Source of the DNA: Agrypnia vestita
Lineage: Eukaryota > Arthropoda > Insecta > Trichoptera > Phryganeidae
DNA: 64,000 nucleotides
Reading direction: 5' to 3'
NCBI GenBank assembly: GCA_016648135.1
Contig: JADDOH010001550.1
Location: forward strand, 43,615-107,614
This document shows positions 1 through 10,553 of this stretch, piece by piece; position 1 is the first letter of the stretch; the number at the start of each line of letters is the position of its first letter. A program made the position numbers and the translations under genes. The notes beneath the pieces are model-generated. The model was not told the DNA's origin and made no database searches. It saw nothing but the letters and a program-made list of their open reading frames with translations.

Positions 1-469
1 TTACGAAACTTGCATTAGAAATAGAGCTAAACAAAATTTCGTAATACTTTGATATTATATGTTATTTTTTATTTTCACCTTTACCTTACCAGACACTCCA
101 AATAATTTTTGAAATCAAAGAGATTTTGGAAGTACTGAGAAATCGATCCCAATACTCCTCGTGTACCTGTCATACAGTGTGTGACAGAGTCAGTCTATAA
201 CACTTTAAAAAATAATATTTAGTATATGGTACAAATACAGTTCATATATATTTACATATCAAATTAATATTTTTTTAAATACTGTATAGTCATGTAAACC
301 TCATCAGTGAAGAGAAGCTCTTGAATCTGATGAGGGAGCCACAGTTCTTATTTCTTATTACAATATATAGGTACATATGTGAGTTATTTATTAATACGAT
401 AAGAAAGGTAAATTGATAATGAAGTATTGAAGTATTTTGAAATACCTTATTACTTATTATCCTGCCTTA

Positions 470-1190
470 ATTATGAAAAATTTTAAGCAACCATCACCAA
501 TAACTCTATAGTTATGGAGATATACGACACCAAAGTGTTTTTAAAAATATTTCTGATTTATTTTCTGTAAAATATTGGACTATAATTAAAGTAACTTATA
601 CCGAATATGTAAAATTCTTTCGCTTCAGTAGAAGCCAAATAAAATGTTAAAAACCTTGTTTAATTTGTTCATGGTTTTTATAATATTATTTGACTTGTAT
701 TGAAGCGAATTATTTATTTTCTGAAATAAGTCGGAAATATTGAAAAGAAAATGCTAGTTTTGTTTTTACATATTTCCATAACTATTGATATTAAGTCATG
801 GATACTTGATTTGCGTCTTCTGGGGTATTATGCCGTGTTATTACGACCTTTCTGGCCGACGTTTCGGATCCCATTGCAGGGTCCATCATCAGGGCTTATT
901 TTCTTTTGGGATCCAGTACGCCTAATAAAATGATAAAAACCTTGTAAAAAAAAAACTTTTTTCAGTTTTTCCAAGGTTTTTATCATTTTATTCGACTTGT
1001 ATTAAAGCGAATGAACTTTTCATAGTCGACATAAGTTACTGTTATGATAGTTCAACTTTTTGCAAAAAATAAGTCAAAAATATTTTTGAAAAATGCAAAC
1101 TTTGATATTGCATATCTCCATAACTATTGATATTAGGTCATGGTTGCTTGGACATTTTAGACTCGTAACATAGGCAGGAATCTACAGGCC
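470..1190. repeat. 500-bp palindromic repeat, split by a hammerhead fragment
   Basis: Two inverted halves. The left (about 478-650) runs from 'ataactctatagttatggaga' through 'ctgatttattttctg' to 'aaaaaccttg'. The right halves at 650-795 and 930-1165 run back to 'ccataactattgatatta'. The 800-925 stretch, carrying the hammerhead, does not belong to the palindrome. Same family at 11.5, 29.6, 40.7, 45.1 and 51.1 kb. Confidence 0.7.
855..897 (-). ncRNA. Hammerhead ribozyme motif, solitary Penelope fragment
   Basis: Minus strand: GCC-CTGATGA-T-GGACCC-tgcaat-GGGATCC-GAAA-CGTC-GGC. Stem I GCC/GGC; stem II GGA.CCC/GGGaTCC with one bulged A; stem III AC/GT; cleavage triplet GUC. It lies in a ~125-bp insertion (about 800-925) that interrupts a palindromic repeat. 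No Penelope coding sequence is next to it. Confidence 0.65.
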
Positions 1191-1690
1191 AAGTTTCTGC
1201 TGCTAGCTCTGGTACACTGTATAAACGCTATATTTTCAGCAAACAATTCCGTAATAAAGTTGCGAATCATGTAAAATTATTTAACTACCAGTTACGCTTA
1301 CCCGCCATAAATATTAAATAAGTCCATATTAAAGAAATTTTAAGAGTCTTCTTGATGGACTGATAATGAATAATTGCAATCATCAAGCATTAACTAAGAA
1401 TTTAAATCGTGAGATTACATAAATTTATAATGATTTTCCATCATTTTATCGTGCTAACGATATTGTGATTAGCTACTTTAATGATTATGTAGTTAATGAA
1501 TTCATCGTAGTTAACAACGTTGGCCCGAGACACGCTGGTGTAAAAAAATGTGCAAACGAACAATTCCTAGGTGCTAAGAATTCGCTACATTTTTTAACAC
1601 TCACTCATGCATGGCTAATGCAAAAATAAACTCATTCATTTTCGTGTTTTCGCTAGGTACCTATTTTGGAAATATTATAGCCAATATTGG

Positions 1691-1915
1691 TGATTTTCTT
1701 TTTACTTCCTCTCTTTTAACTCGTGGGGTCTGCTTGCTTGCTTGACGAAAAAACTTTGGATCGATTTTTAACCCTTTTCCCGTGATCCGATCGAGCTGAA
1801 ACTTTGCAAGTAGACTCGTGGCGACGATCAAGAAGATCTATCAAATTTTCGTTAAAAAATAATAATTATAGTATAATTCTGGATTTTTCAAATTTTTAAT
1901 GGTTTTTTCATACAA
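1691..1915 (+). repeat. Unclassified dispersed repeat R1, copy 1
   Basis: Unit containing 'ttttaactcgtgg', 'tctgcttgcttg', 'aactttggatcgatttttaa', 'cccttttcccgtgat', 'agactcgtggcgacgatcaa' and 'taattatagtataatt'. Repeated in tandem at 2004 and inverted at 34.1 kb. No coding potential seen; family not recognised. Confidence 0.6.
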
Positions 1916-2003
1916 TTCAGTAAGTTTCTGACGCATATGGAAGACACGAAACCCGAAAGTGAGAAAGGGAGTATTGTAAAAACTTGTTATTTATGGGTTA
2001 CTT

Positions 2004-2228
2004 TTTTACTTCCTTTCTTTTAACTCGTGGCATCTGCTTGCTTGCCGGCTTGCCGGGTGAAAAAACTTTGGATCAATTTTTAACCCTTTTCCCGTGATTC
2101 AATCGAGTTGAAACTTGGCAAGTAGACTCGTGGCGACGATCAAGATGATCTATCAAATTTTCGTTAAAAAATTAATAATTATAGTATAATTTCGGATTTT
2201 TAGAAATTTTATTGGTTTTTTTAAATTG
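2004..2228 (+). repeat. Unclassified dispersed repeat R1, copy 2
   Basis: About 85% like copy 1 and in the same orientation, ~90 bp after it. The spacer contains 'gaaagggagtattgtaaaaa' and 'tttatgggttac', which recur at 2520-2565 and next to copy 3. Confidence 0.6.
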
Positions 2229-3501
2229 GAATCATTAGAAAAGTTTGATTACGGCGGCCCGATAACGTCGCGGAATATTTTCTAAATTTGAATTACTCCG
2301 TCGGTATTCATAATAGGTACATCACTACGAGTGTCGAAATTGACTGAGTGAACGAAATAAATTGACTGACAAATGTTTTTAGAATTTAATCTTCAAAGCA
2401 TGAAGTGTCTTATGTAAAGCTCCAAACATCTGACATTTTAGAAATATATTAAATTACTGTAAGTTTAGTGTTATGTTATATGTTTTAATTCGTCTTTAAT
2501 TGTTGTTATATTTTACAAAGAAAGGGAGTATAATGAAAGCTTGGTTTTTATGGGTTACTTTTTTAAATATTTATTGTAATGTCTGTGAGTGTATCCGAAT
2601 CGAGCAACAGGTGCATGCGCGCCTGTTAGCAGGTTTTAATACCCGCGTGCACGAGCGCGCGTTCTTCTCTGATCGATCCTGTTATTGAGATATCAACTGA
2701 ATATTACTGCAAACACCGATATTGTACATCGAGTTTTATTGTCACAAATCACCTGCAAGTCATACATTCAACCCAAGGTCGCCTCTTATCCAGAGATAAA
2801 TCGCATTTTACTAACTGGTGCAGCCGTTAACCGCTTAGTACTTGCGATATTACACTTAGTAAGGCGTTAAATGAAAAAATAGCGTTTATTAATAGCTACA
2901 ACATGTTATAAACCAAATCATTGTAGCGAAACACATCACTAAAACATCCGGAGCGCATTTACAAAACTATTGCAGCCCCACATCTAGACTTTTACTCTAT
3001 GATCTTATATGTGTTTGATTAATTAAGAAAACGTGACTAAGCTGTAAGTTATTCAAAGCAAAGCTATAAGATGAATATTTAGGGAGAGCCAAAGATACAT
3101 AAATAAATCAATTGATTTATGTACATAATAGTGTCACAGAATGTTTGATGTATGGAGTATGGAATATAAATATTATCTAATGTAAAAATATAATATAAAA
3201 AATGAACACATAAAAACATGTTTTTTATTGCAAATCCCTCGGTTTCAACTTCTTTGCTATTTAATTGCGCTGGATGAATTAAAAATTGAAGATCACTGAA
3301 ACTCGTCAAATTTTTCATGCCACTTTATTGCGATGGTCAAACCATTATTTCAACCGGTACAATTATTTGAGATTTGAATCTTATTGTATGAATGGTTGGT
3401 GACTGAGATATTTCTGTTGTTTAGCACCGATGCTTGCCCGTCGAATTGCGAAAAATCTGTTACCAATCGTCGGTACATCAGACGCAAACCTCAAATAACG
3501 G
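2229..3501. other. Intergenic stretch, nothing recognised
   Basis: No gene found. Short open frames at 2500-2870 lack recognisable domains. A GC-richer patch with CpG (2590-2680) is notable. 'gaaagggagtataatgaaag' at 2521 belongs to repeat R1 flanks. Confidence 0.5.
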
Positions 3502-5553
3502 TTAACCGTTATGTTACTACCCGGAATTTTTCACACTAGTTACTACCTGGATGGACGTACACCGTGCATTCTTTTGTTTTGTATATCGCAATTTGATATT
3601 GAGATGATGATCAAATAGCTTCATTGAAGGTCACTGCTTCTCATAACGACATCTGTATCCCTTTACACCTGATTTTTATCAGTTTGCTTGACATTGACTA
3701 GTACATGTTGACTGATTTTTTCATTTATATCTTCAATTCTAGCCTTAATCTTTCTAATCTTAGTAAAGTGCGGACATGTCTTATGTGCAATTTATTTGTT
3801 ATATATTTATAACAGTTATAATTTATTATGTAATTACTTACAGTTAAAATTTAATATATTTAAGTTTTCATCGTCTCAACTTTTTTAAAATTCACTAAAA
3901 CTTAAGGAATTTTAACAATGGTAATTAGTGAGAAAACCTTGATTTTTTCTCATTAATATTTTCACATTCAATGAAATCAAAGATATAAATAAATTATATT
4001 ATATTTTTTTGTTGATAGAGCGCTTCTGAAAAAAGATTGTTTACTCCAATTAATGTGTAACGATATAGTCTTAGATACAGAGGATATTTTGAATAACAAG
4101 AATGAAGATTGGATTTCAGAATGCACTGATCAAAATGAATATTCAAATACAGAAGATGACGATGAATAATTAGTAGAAGATATGGACTATATTGCATCAC
4201 GCGAAAAATAAGATAGGATAATATTGAACCACCGACATCTGCTCAAGTTCATTTCCGGGCTAGCAATGAAATGATATGGCATAAAAATTCACATATTCAA
4301 TATAAAACTACGTCGCATTATATCGTTCATCATCGGCAAAGAAGTGATTTACACGGATCAAGAAAAGCATTATCTATTAGTATTACATTCAAATGGGTTT
4401 TTATACCAGAAATTGTTAATACTATTGTCCGTCACACCAATAACGAGGCCAGGAAAACACATATTGACTCAACGAAGATGATCGTACTAATAAACCACAT
4501 TGGAAGGATTTGACTTCATCCGAGTTAAATGCATTCATGGGTATTCTGATAGTATATGGTGCTTGCTGATTATCTAAATATAGATTATATTTTTGATTTG
4601 TTAAAATGTAATTTATACCCCCTTCGATGATGCTTATATGGGGAAATACCGAATGAATGAAGGCAGAGCTGCGTCGATACATGAAATATGTATGGTTGAT
4701 ACTGAATTCAAACATTTTCAGCATGTAGAGGTTCTACAACCCCAACTGTTACAATCAATGAGCAATCATTTTCTCTAGCGGATGCATACAATTTATGCGA
4801 TACATTCAGTCTAAGCCCGCCAAATAAGAGATAAAAATATGGTGGATATGTGTTGCAGAAAATTATTATCCTCTTATTGGCTAAACATACACCGGAAAAT
4901 TAACATCTGGACGAGAAACTCACCAACGTGAAAGAATTGGCCGCTCAAAGGCTGTGGACGTAATATTACATGAGACAATTTTTTCATGACTTCCCAAAGC
5001 AAGTCATGGAAAAATGTTCAATGTAATATGCCAAAGCACAACGTATTATTTTTTCTTGGAATATTGCAACCGTTGGTACATTGAACGAGATAAAAAGTAT
5101 ATTCCGGCGAAAATAAAGGATTGTTATTTGAATCCAATGATAATGTAAAAAAAATGTTCTTGTGTGCCAAAAAAACATAAGACAGTTATACTTTTATTAT
5201 CTGCACATCGTGGTGATGTAACGTCGGGACTCAAAAACAAACCGAACATGATTAATTTTTACAATAAAAAGAAATCTGATGGTAAAATTTATGTCTATCA
5301 CTGAATGAGAATATCAATACCAAATAGGTACCCGGGTATCCTGGGTAGCAATCAGAGGACTAGACAAGTTGAAGGTCATATAAAATAACTTTTCAAAAGT
5401 AAAATTACATTAAACAATACATTAATCCCTTTCAAATACCTCAAATAATGGAGATTCGGGCGGACAAAAGCATCAAGGGTTTATGAATAAAATTATTTTA
5501 ACTTGAAGTCGGAAATGGATACCCGGGTGCCCGGGTAGTAACATAAGGGTTAA
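3502..5553 (+). mobile_element. Decayed piggyBac transposon with TTAA ends
   Basis: TTAA at 3502-3505 and 5550-5553 flank matching ends: left TTAACCGTTATGTTACTACC; right, read inward, TTAACCCTTATGTTACTACC. The interior holds frameshifted transposase pieces on the plus strand: an acidic N-terminal stretch (4090-4170), FIPEIVNTIVRHTNNEA (about 4398-4450), LTSSELNAFMGILIVYGA (about 4510-4565), then SKPAK..IKIWWICVAENYYPLIG (about 4810-4880) and a late INFYNKKKSDGK-like piece (about 5250-5285). The CCCGGG-rich subterminal repeats sit at 5326-5350 and 5519-5535. Many stops: inactive. Confidence 0.8.
4271..4580 (+). pseudogene. piggyBac transposase remnant, N-terminal third of the DDE region
   Basis: The frame reads NEMIWHKNSHIQYKTTSHYIV, then FIPEIVNTIVRHTNNEARK, and after a frame break DLTSSELNAFMGILIVYG. 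These match the conserved piggyBac block in which 'ivxxTNxxA' precedes 'ElxAFiGlli'. Stops and frameshifts throughout. Confidence 0.72.
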
Positions 5554-5764
5554 TGTGTCACCGGTTAAAATACCACCACTAGGTACCTACTACTCTAACA
5601 CTTTACTCTATCAATGTCCTTTTAGGTTTAACTGATGGAAAATAATATATTTTTATTTTTTATTTATTTCTTGTTAGTTAGTATTACAATTTGTATATTA
5701 ACTAGTATTTAACACTTTTACATTCTTCATGGTACAATCTATAATAAATAATACATCGTATGCT

Positions 5765-5955
5765 CTACAATTCTATACTATTTTTGCAATAATTATAGCA
5801 TTTGTTTTTAAATTCATTCATTTTATTTATATTCTTTATGTTTTCTGGCATCTCATCATATATTTTTACACCTCTGTACATTAGACAATTCTGTGTATAT
5901 ACTTTTTTCTTATATGGCACCTAATCTTATTCTATTCCTATTTCTGGTGTTATAT
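5765..5955 (-). pseudogene. LINE C-terminal remnant (Jockey/CR1 type)
   Basis: Minus-strand frame reads YTQNCLMYRGVKIYDEMPEN followed by IKNINKMNEFKNKCYNY and a stop. This is the 'kiYn.lP..ik....FK' signature at the very C-terminus of Jockey/CR1-like RT proteins. No upstream RT remains. Confidence 0.6.
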
Positions 5956-6435
5956 GTAGGTATGTACATCACTAATTACCTTGTTAAATATTAATTATTA
6001 TAATTATAATATTTTTGTCTCTGATAACGTTGTCTAGATATTGTAAGACACTTATTGTATATTTTTTTATATGTTTTAGCCTTTACTTTTATCTCTATGT
6101 TTGCTGTGTTCACATTTAAGTGATGAGAAGCATTTAAGCTAATCATAATATAATTGTATTATCTATATCGTGTTATTGTTTGTAAACCATTAAAATAAAT
6201 AAATAAATAAAACATAATCCATATCTCGAAAATTGTCTCAAGTCGAAAACTTCGTACCCGATAAGGGCCATTACGTATTAAAAAACAATCAAAATATACA
6301 TTAATTCTCTATGTAAAATTGTTTAACTGTTCGAAGAATATTTTTTCTTCTTCTGTATGAAGGCTTGAACTTTGTGGTGACATTATTATTAAAATAAAAC
6401 ACAAATAACTTTGTTTTCACCACTATATTAGATTA

Positions 6436-6482
6436 AAAAATCTACATGTTTCGAGAACAATGTTCTCTTCATCAGGATTATT
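6436..6482 (-). ncRNA. Hammerhead ribozyme motif in left Penelope 3' end
   Basis: Minus strand reads AATC-CTGATGA-A-GAGAAC-att-GTTCTC-GAAA-CATGTA-GATT. Stem I is AATC/GATT. Stem II is GAGAAC/GTTCTC, with one extra A after CUGAUGA. Stem III is the self-complementary ACATGT followed by the cleavage position A (GUA). This is the minimal type I form known from Penelope-like elements, in which a palindromic stem III lets two copies act as a dimer. Confidence 0.72.
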
Positions 6483-6568
6483 GTGTACTAATCTTAAAAG
6501 TTGAAACAAGCAAATATGTTACGGTGAAGGAGCGGTTGAGGGGAGGGGGGGGTTCGAGGTGTTGATTA

Positions 6569-8512
6569 TTATGGGTCATTTGGAATGTTAAGTGGAAAAA
6601 TATTCAAAATAGGATTATGCAAAAATTTCGTCTGTGTATTTATTATATTAGACTTAATATTAACATTTTTCCTAATTTCGAGTATTTCTAAATTATTTAT
6701 TTGAGGTATCTTATAGTTGAAATGTAAAAATTTTAAGCCTGTGTTAATATGAAATGTATGGTCAAATTCTATTAAATGTTTTGCGAAATCAGAATCAATA
6801 TTGCTAGTTAATGCTTTGATATGTTCTTTAACCCTAGTTTCAAAATTTCTTTTTGTTTTGCCAATATAAAAATTATCGCAATCGTTACAATTAAGTCTAT
6901 AAACTCCTGATTTCATGATAGGATTATCACTATCCTTGTTATTTAGTATATATTTTTTTAATTTGTTACTCGTATAAAAGACCGGCTGAATTGAGTTAGG
7001 AATATTTTTAGTTATTATTTTTGACAAATTGTTATCGACAAATAAAATTCTACGCCATTGTTTATTTCTATCTGTTGACTTAGGATAGATATATTGTTTA
7101 AAAATTTTTTGTTTTCCCTTTTTATGTAATAAATTATCTATTAATTTAGTAGAATAACCATTATTATATGCTATTTGTTTAATAAGATTTAATTCAGATG
7201 TATAATTAAGATCAGATAAAGGGATTGTAATTAATCTATGTAACATGGAGTGAAACGCCGCAAGTTTTTGGGAAAAGGGGTGATTCGATGAATTGTGTAT
7301 AACGATATCCGTGTATGTGTCTTTTCTAAAAATATTAAATTCTATTTTGTTATTTATCAAGGTTAAAATTAAATCTAAGAAATTTAAACTCTTATTCTTT
7401 CCTATTTCTAATGTGAACTGAATATTTTTATGTAATTTATTGAGAAAATTTAAAAATATATTTAATTGTCTTTCTGTCCCTAACCATATGCAAAATATGT
7501 CGTCAACATATCTTTTCCAACAAAATACATTTTTTAATAAAAGTGCACCACTATTAAAAATTCTTTGTTCTAAATTATTAAGGAAAATATCTGCAATTAA
7601 AGGGCTTGTGCTACTTCCCATCGCTAAGCCATCTTTCTGTTTAAATATTATGTTATTGAATTGAAAATAGTTTTGTTTAAATATTACATCAAATAATAAT
7701 GTTAAATCATAAAGTAGGTCTTTTGTCAAATTTGAAGAATTTAACAAATTAGTGATAATTGTTTTACTTTCTTCAATCGGAATGCTCGGGAATAAATTGA
7801 TTACATCAAAGGATACCAATAAAGCGTGGTTTGGAATTTCTAGATCTTGTAGACAATATTCTAAAGAATTCTTAACCGTGTATGTTGGTTGGAAAACATT
7901 AGACGTCATAATTACTTTATTAATTGCTGATGCCAATTTATAAGTTGGCGCATTACAATTAGACACGACCGGCCTAATAGGCTTGTTTAATTTATGTATT
8001 TTTAAAAGGCTATATAGTTTTGGTATTTGTGGGTTACTTAAAATAAGATTGTTGTTGTTTTTCAAATTCACAAAAATGTCACTCTTACAACGTTTCACAG
8101 CTTCTTTAACAAATTATTGGCACTTATTAATGGGGTTCTTCTTAATTACTTCAAAATTGGCTCCTTGTAAAAAATCCATAGTTTTTGTTATATAGTCCGC
8201 TTTGTTCATAATGATCACACTGTTTCCTTTATCTGCTTTTGTAACAATAAGGTCTTTTTCTTTCACTGTTTTCTTAATGTTCTTCACTAGTTTCAAGTTA
8301 GAATTAAATATTTGATGTTTATTGTTATTTGGTACTGTATTGTTTCTATTTATTATGACTTCTGCACATCTATAATGGTACAATTTAGGTTGTTTACTTA
8401 ATGCATTATCCAAATCCACTGCTAGCATCTCTAGTTCTTTTTTATTGATATTATTATTAGTGTTGTAATGTAAATTGTGTTTATTATTTATTATTAGTTT
8501 ATGATTTAACAT
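6569..8512 (-). pseudogene. Penelope-like element: reverse transcriptase with GIY-YIG endonuclease, one nonsense codon
   Basis: One frame of 647 codons broken only by TAA at 8116-8114. In order: upstream motif TKADKGNSVIIM; RT blocks YSLLKIHK and IRPVVSNC; SFDVINLFPSIP; GLAMGSSTSPLIADIF; catalytic RYVDDIF; a connection region with paired Cys (LNCNDC); GIY-YIG nuclease (SGVYRLNCNDCDNFYIGKTK...TRVKEH) at the C-terminus. This domain order defines Penelope-like retroelements. The RT primes on cut chromosomal DNA and the nuclease makes the cut. The first ~5 codons overlap the antisense of the facing copy, so the true 5' end is truncated near 8497. AT-rich codon use. Apart from the nonsense codon it looks young. 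Confidence 0.92.
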
Positions 8513-9642
8513 TATTATTTGATGTCATATTTAAACAAAACTATTTTCAATTCAATAACATAATATTTAAACAGAAAGATGGCTTAGCGATGGGAAGTAG
8601 CACAAGCCCTTTAATTGCAGATATTTTCGTTAATAATTTAGAACAAAGAATTTTTAATAGTGGTGCACTTTTATTAAAAAATGTATTTTGTTGGAAAAGA
8701 TATGTTGACGACATATTTTGCATATGGTTAGGGACAGAAAGACAATTAAATATATTTTTAAATTTTCTCAATAAATTACATAAAAACATTCAGTTCACAT
8801 TAGAAATAGGAAAGAATAAGAGTTTAAATTTCTTAGATTTAAATTTAACCTTGATAAATAACAAAATAGAATTTAATATTTTTAGAAAAGACACATACAC
8901 GGATATCGTTATACACAATTCATCGAATCACCCCTTTTCCCAAAAACTTGCGGCGTTTCACTCCATGTTACATAGATTAATTACAATCCCTTTATCTGAT
9001 CTTAAGTATACATCTGAATTAAATCTTATTAAACAAATAGCATATAATAATGGTTATTTTACTAAATTAATAGATAATTTATTACATAAAAAGGTAAAAC
9101 AAAAATTTTTTAAACAATATATATATCCTAAGTCAACAGATAGAAATAAACAATGGCGTAGAATTTTATTTGTCGATAACAATTTGTCAAAAATAATAAC
9201 TAAAAATATTCCTAACTCAATTCAGCCGGCCTTTTATACGAGTAACAAATTAAAAAAATACATACTAAATAATAAGGATAGTGATAATCCTATCATGAAA
9301 TCAGGAGTTTATAGACTTAATTGTAACGATTGCGATAATTTTTATATTGGCAAAACAAAAAGAAACTTTGAAACTAGGGTTAAAGAACATATCAAAGCAT
9401 TAACTAGCAATATTGATTCTGATTTCGCAAAACATCTAATAGAATTTGACCATACATTTGATATTAACACAGGCTTAAAATTTTTACATTTCAACTATAA
9501 GATACCTCAAATAAATAATTTAGAAATACTCGAAATTAGGAAAAATGTTAATATTAAGTCTAATATAATAAATACACAGACGAAATTTTTGCATAATCCT
9601 ATTTTGAATATTTTTCCTCTTAACATTCCAAATGACCCATAA
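8498..9642 (+). pseudogene. Penelope-like element, second copy, 5'-truncated inside the RT
   Basis: Open frame from about 8500 (YDLTLLFDVIFKQNYF...) through GLAMGSSTSPLIADIFVNN, RYVDDIF and the GIY-YIG domain to the stop at 9640-9642. It lacks the first RT blocks, so it cannot encode a whole RT. It differs from the minus-strand copy by only about ten residues over ~380 (for example Y/K before TSEL, S/F, G/V, H/D). It faces the other copy head to head. Confidence 0.9.
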
Positions 9643-9741
9643 TAATCAACACCTCGAACCCCCCCCTCCCCTCACCAACCCCCTCAACCGCTCCTTCACC
9701 GTAACATATTTGCTTGTTTCAACTTTTAAGATTAGTACACA

Positions 9742-9787
9742 ATAATCCTGATGAAGAGAACATTTTTCTCGAAACATGTAGATTTTT
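9742..9787 (+). ncRNA. Hammerhead ribozyme motif in right Penelope 3' end
   Basis: Same motif as in the left arm: AATC-CTGATGA-A-GAGAA-catt-TTTCTC-GAAA-CATGTA-GATT. One base change weakens the closing pair of stem II next to the loop. Core residues and the GUA site are intact. Confidence 0.7.
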
Positions 9788-9879
9788 TAATCTAATATAG
9801 TGGTGAAAACAAAGTTATTTGTGTTTTATTTTAAAATTGTTTGTCATTAATGTAACAATATTCGTCATTAACGCTGTCA

Positions 9880-10150
9880 AGAGGCTGCGCTAGGCTACAT
9901 GGCGCCGTTTTCACAGCTTTAACTTGCGGCCAAAACAACGCTATCGGATGGCGTTGTTTACACGCTAACACAAACATATTACCATTTTAAGATAATTTTA
10001 TTTGAGTTGAAAGTTTAATTTTTAAATGTCATTTTAAAAAAATTGAAGACAATTATAAATAGGTCATTTAGATAAACAGAAATTGTGAATTCATTCATAC
10101 TGTAATATGTTAATGTAAAACAAAATTTGGTCTCATTTTAGACTGATTTA
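9880..10150 (+). repeat. Dispersed repeat R3, copy 1
   Basis: Contains 'ggatggcgttgtttacacgc', 'taacacaaaca', 'ggtcatttagataaacagaa', 'gtgaattcattcatactgta' and 'ctcattttagactg'. A second copy is at 33.2 kb. No ORF. Confidence 0.45.
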
Positions 10151-10301
10151 GAATTTTTTTATTGTGACTTATTAATATGAAGCTAATTTACTTATTAACG
10201 TTAAGCTGAATTCAAACACAAATAGTAATTTTTGGCGGATTATGGCTAATCTGGAAGGTACTTTTCAATAATAACTGGTTGACTTACTTACTTACTTACC
10301 A

Positions 10302-10553
10302 TCACGCCTTTTCCCCGTGGGGGTAGGCAGAGAGGATAGAACGCCACACTCTTCTGTCCTGACATACAATTCTCACCTCATCCACATTCACACATCTTCG
10401 CATGCAAGCTCGCCGGTTGTTGAAGCTTCTAACGGGACCATCTTCCAGTATCTGATTTATCTGGTCATGCCACGTCTTCCGCGGTCGCCCTCTCTTTCTG
10501 GCGCCATCAACACTTGAATTATATATCTTTCTTACCATTTTTTCCTTATTCAT
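10302..10553 (-). pseudogene. LINE RT C-terminal remnant (RTE-like tail)
   Basis: Frame MNKEKMVRKIYNSSVDGARK then RGRPRKTWHDQINQILEDGP and NVDEVRIVCQDRRVWRSIL. The 'G.R..GRPR..W.D.i' and 'A.DR..WR' motifs close many LINE/RTE-type RT proteins. Related fragments occur on the plus strand at 12.72 and 32.27 kb. Confidence 0.62.

Larger units (their letters stand above)
6395..9832. mobile_element. Head-to-head Penelope pair (fold-back, arms ~1.3 kb)
   Basis: The left arm (about 6395-7715, minus) and right arm (about 8498-9832, plus) are inverted near-identical copies including the 3' UTR, the poly-C/poly-G stretch after the stop and the hammerhead. The ~0.8 kb between them is the unique 5' part of the left copy. 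The junction carries a ~15-bp overlap (GTTTATGATTTAACAT) shared by both copies. Each outer end finishes in an AT-rich tail (gttttattttaa). Confidence 0.88.

Noticed and set aside
301..345. Possible hammerhead at ctgatgaggg
   Set aside because: Has CTGATGA and a 9-bp inverted repeat (cctcatcag/ctgatgagg) but no GAAA after a stem, so the core is missing.
7440..8195. Plus-strand ORFs inside the left Penelope copy
   Set aside because: Antisense of the RT frame; the same shadow recurs opposite the right copy at 8547-8789.
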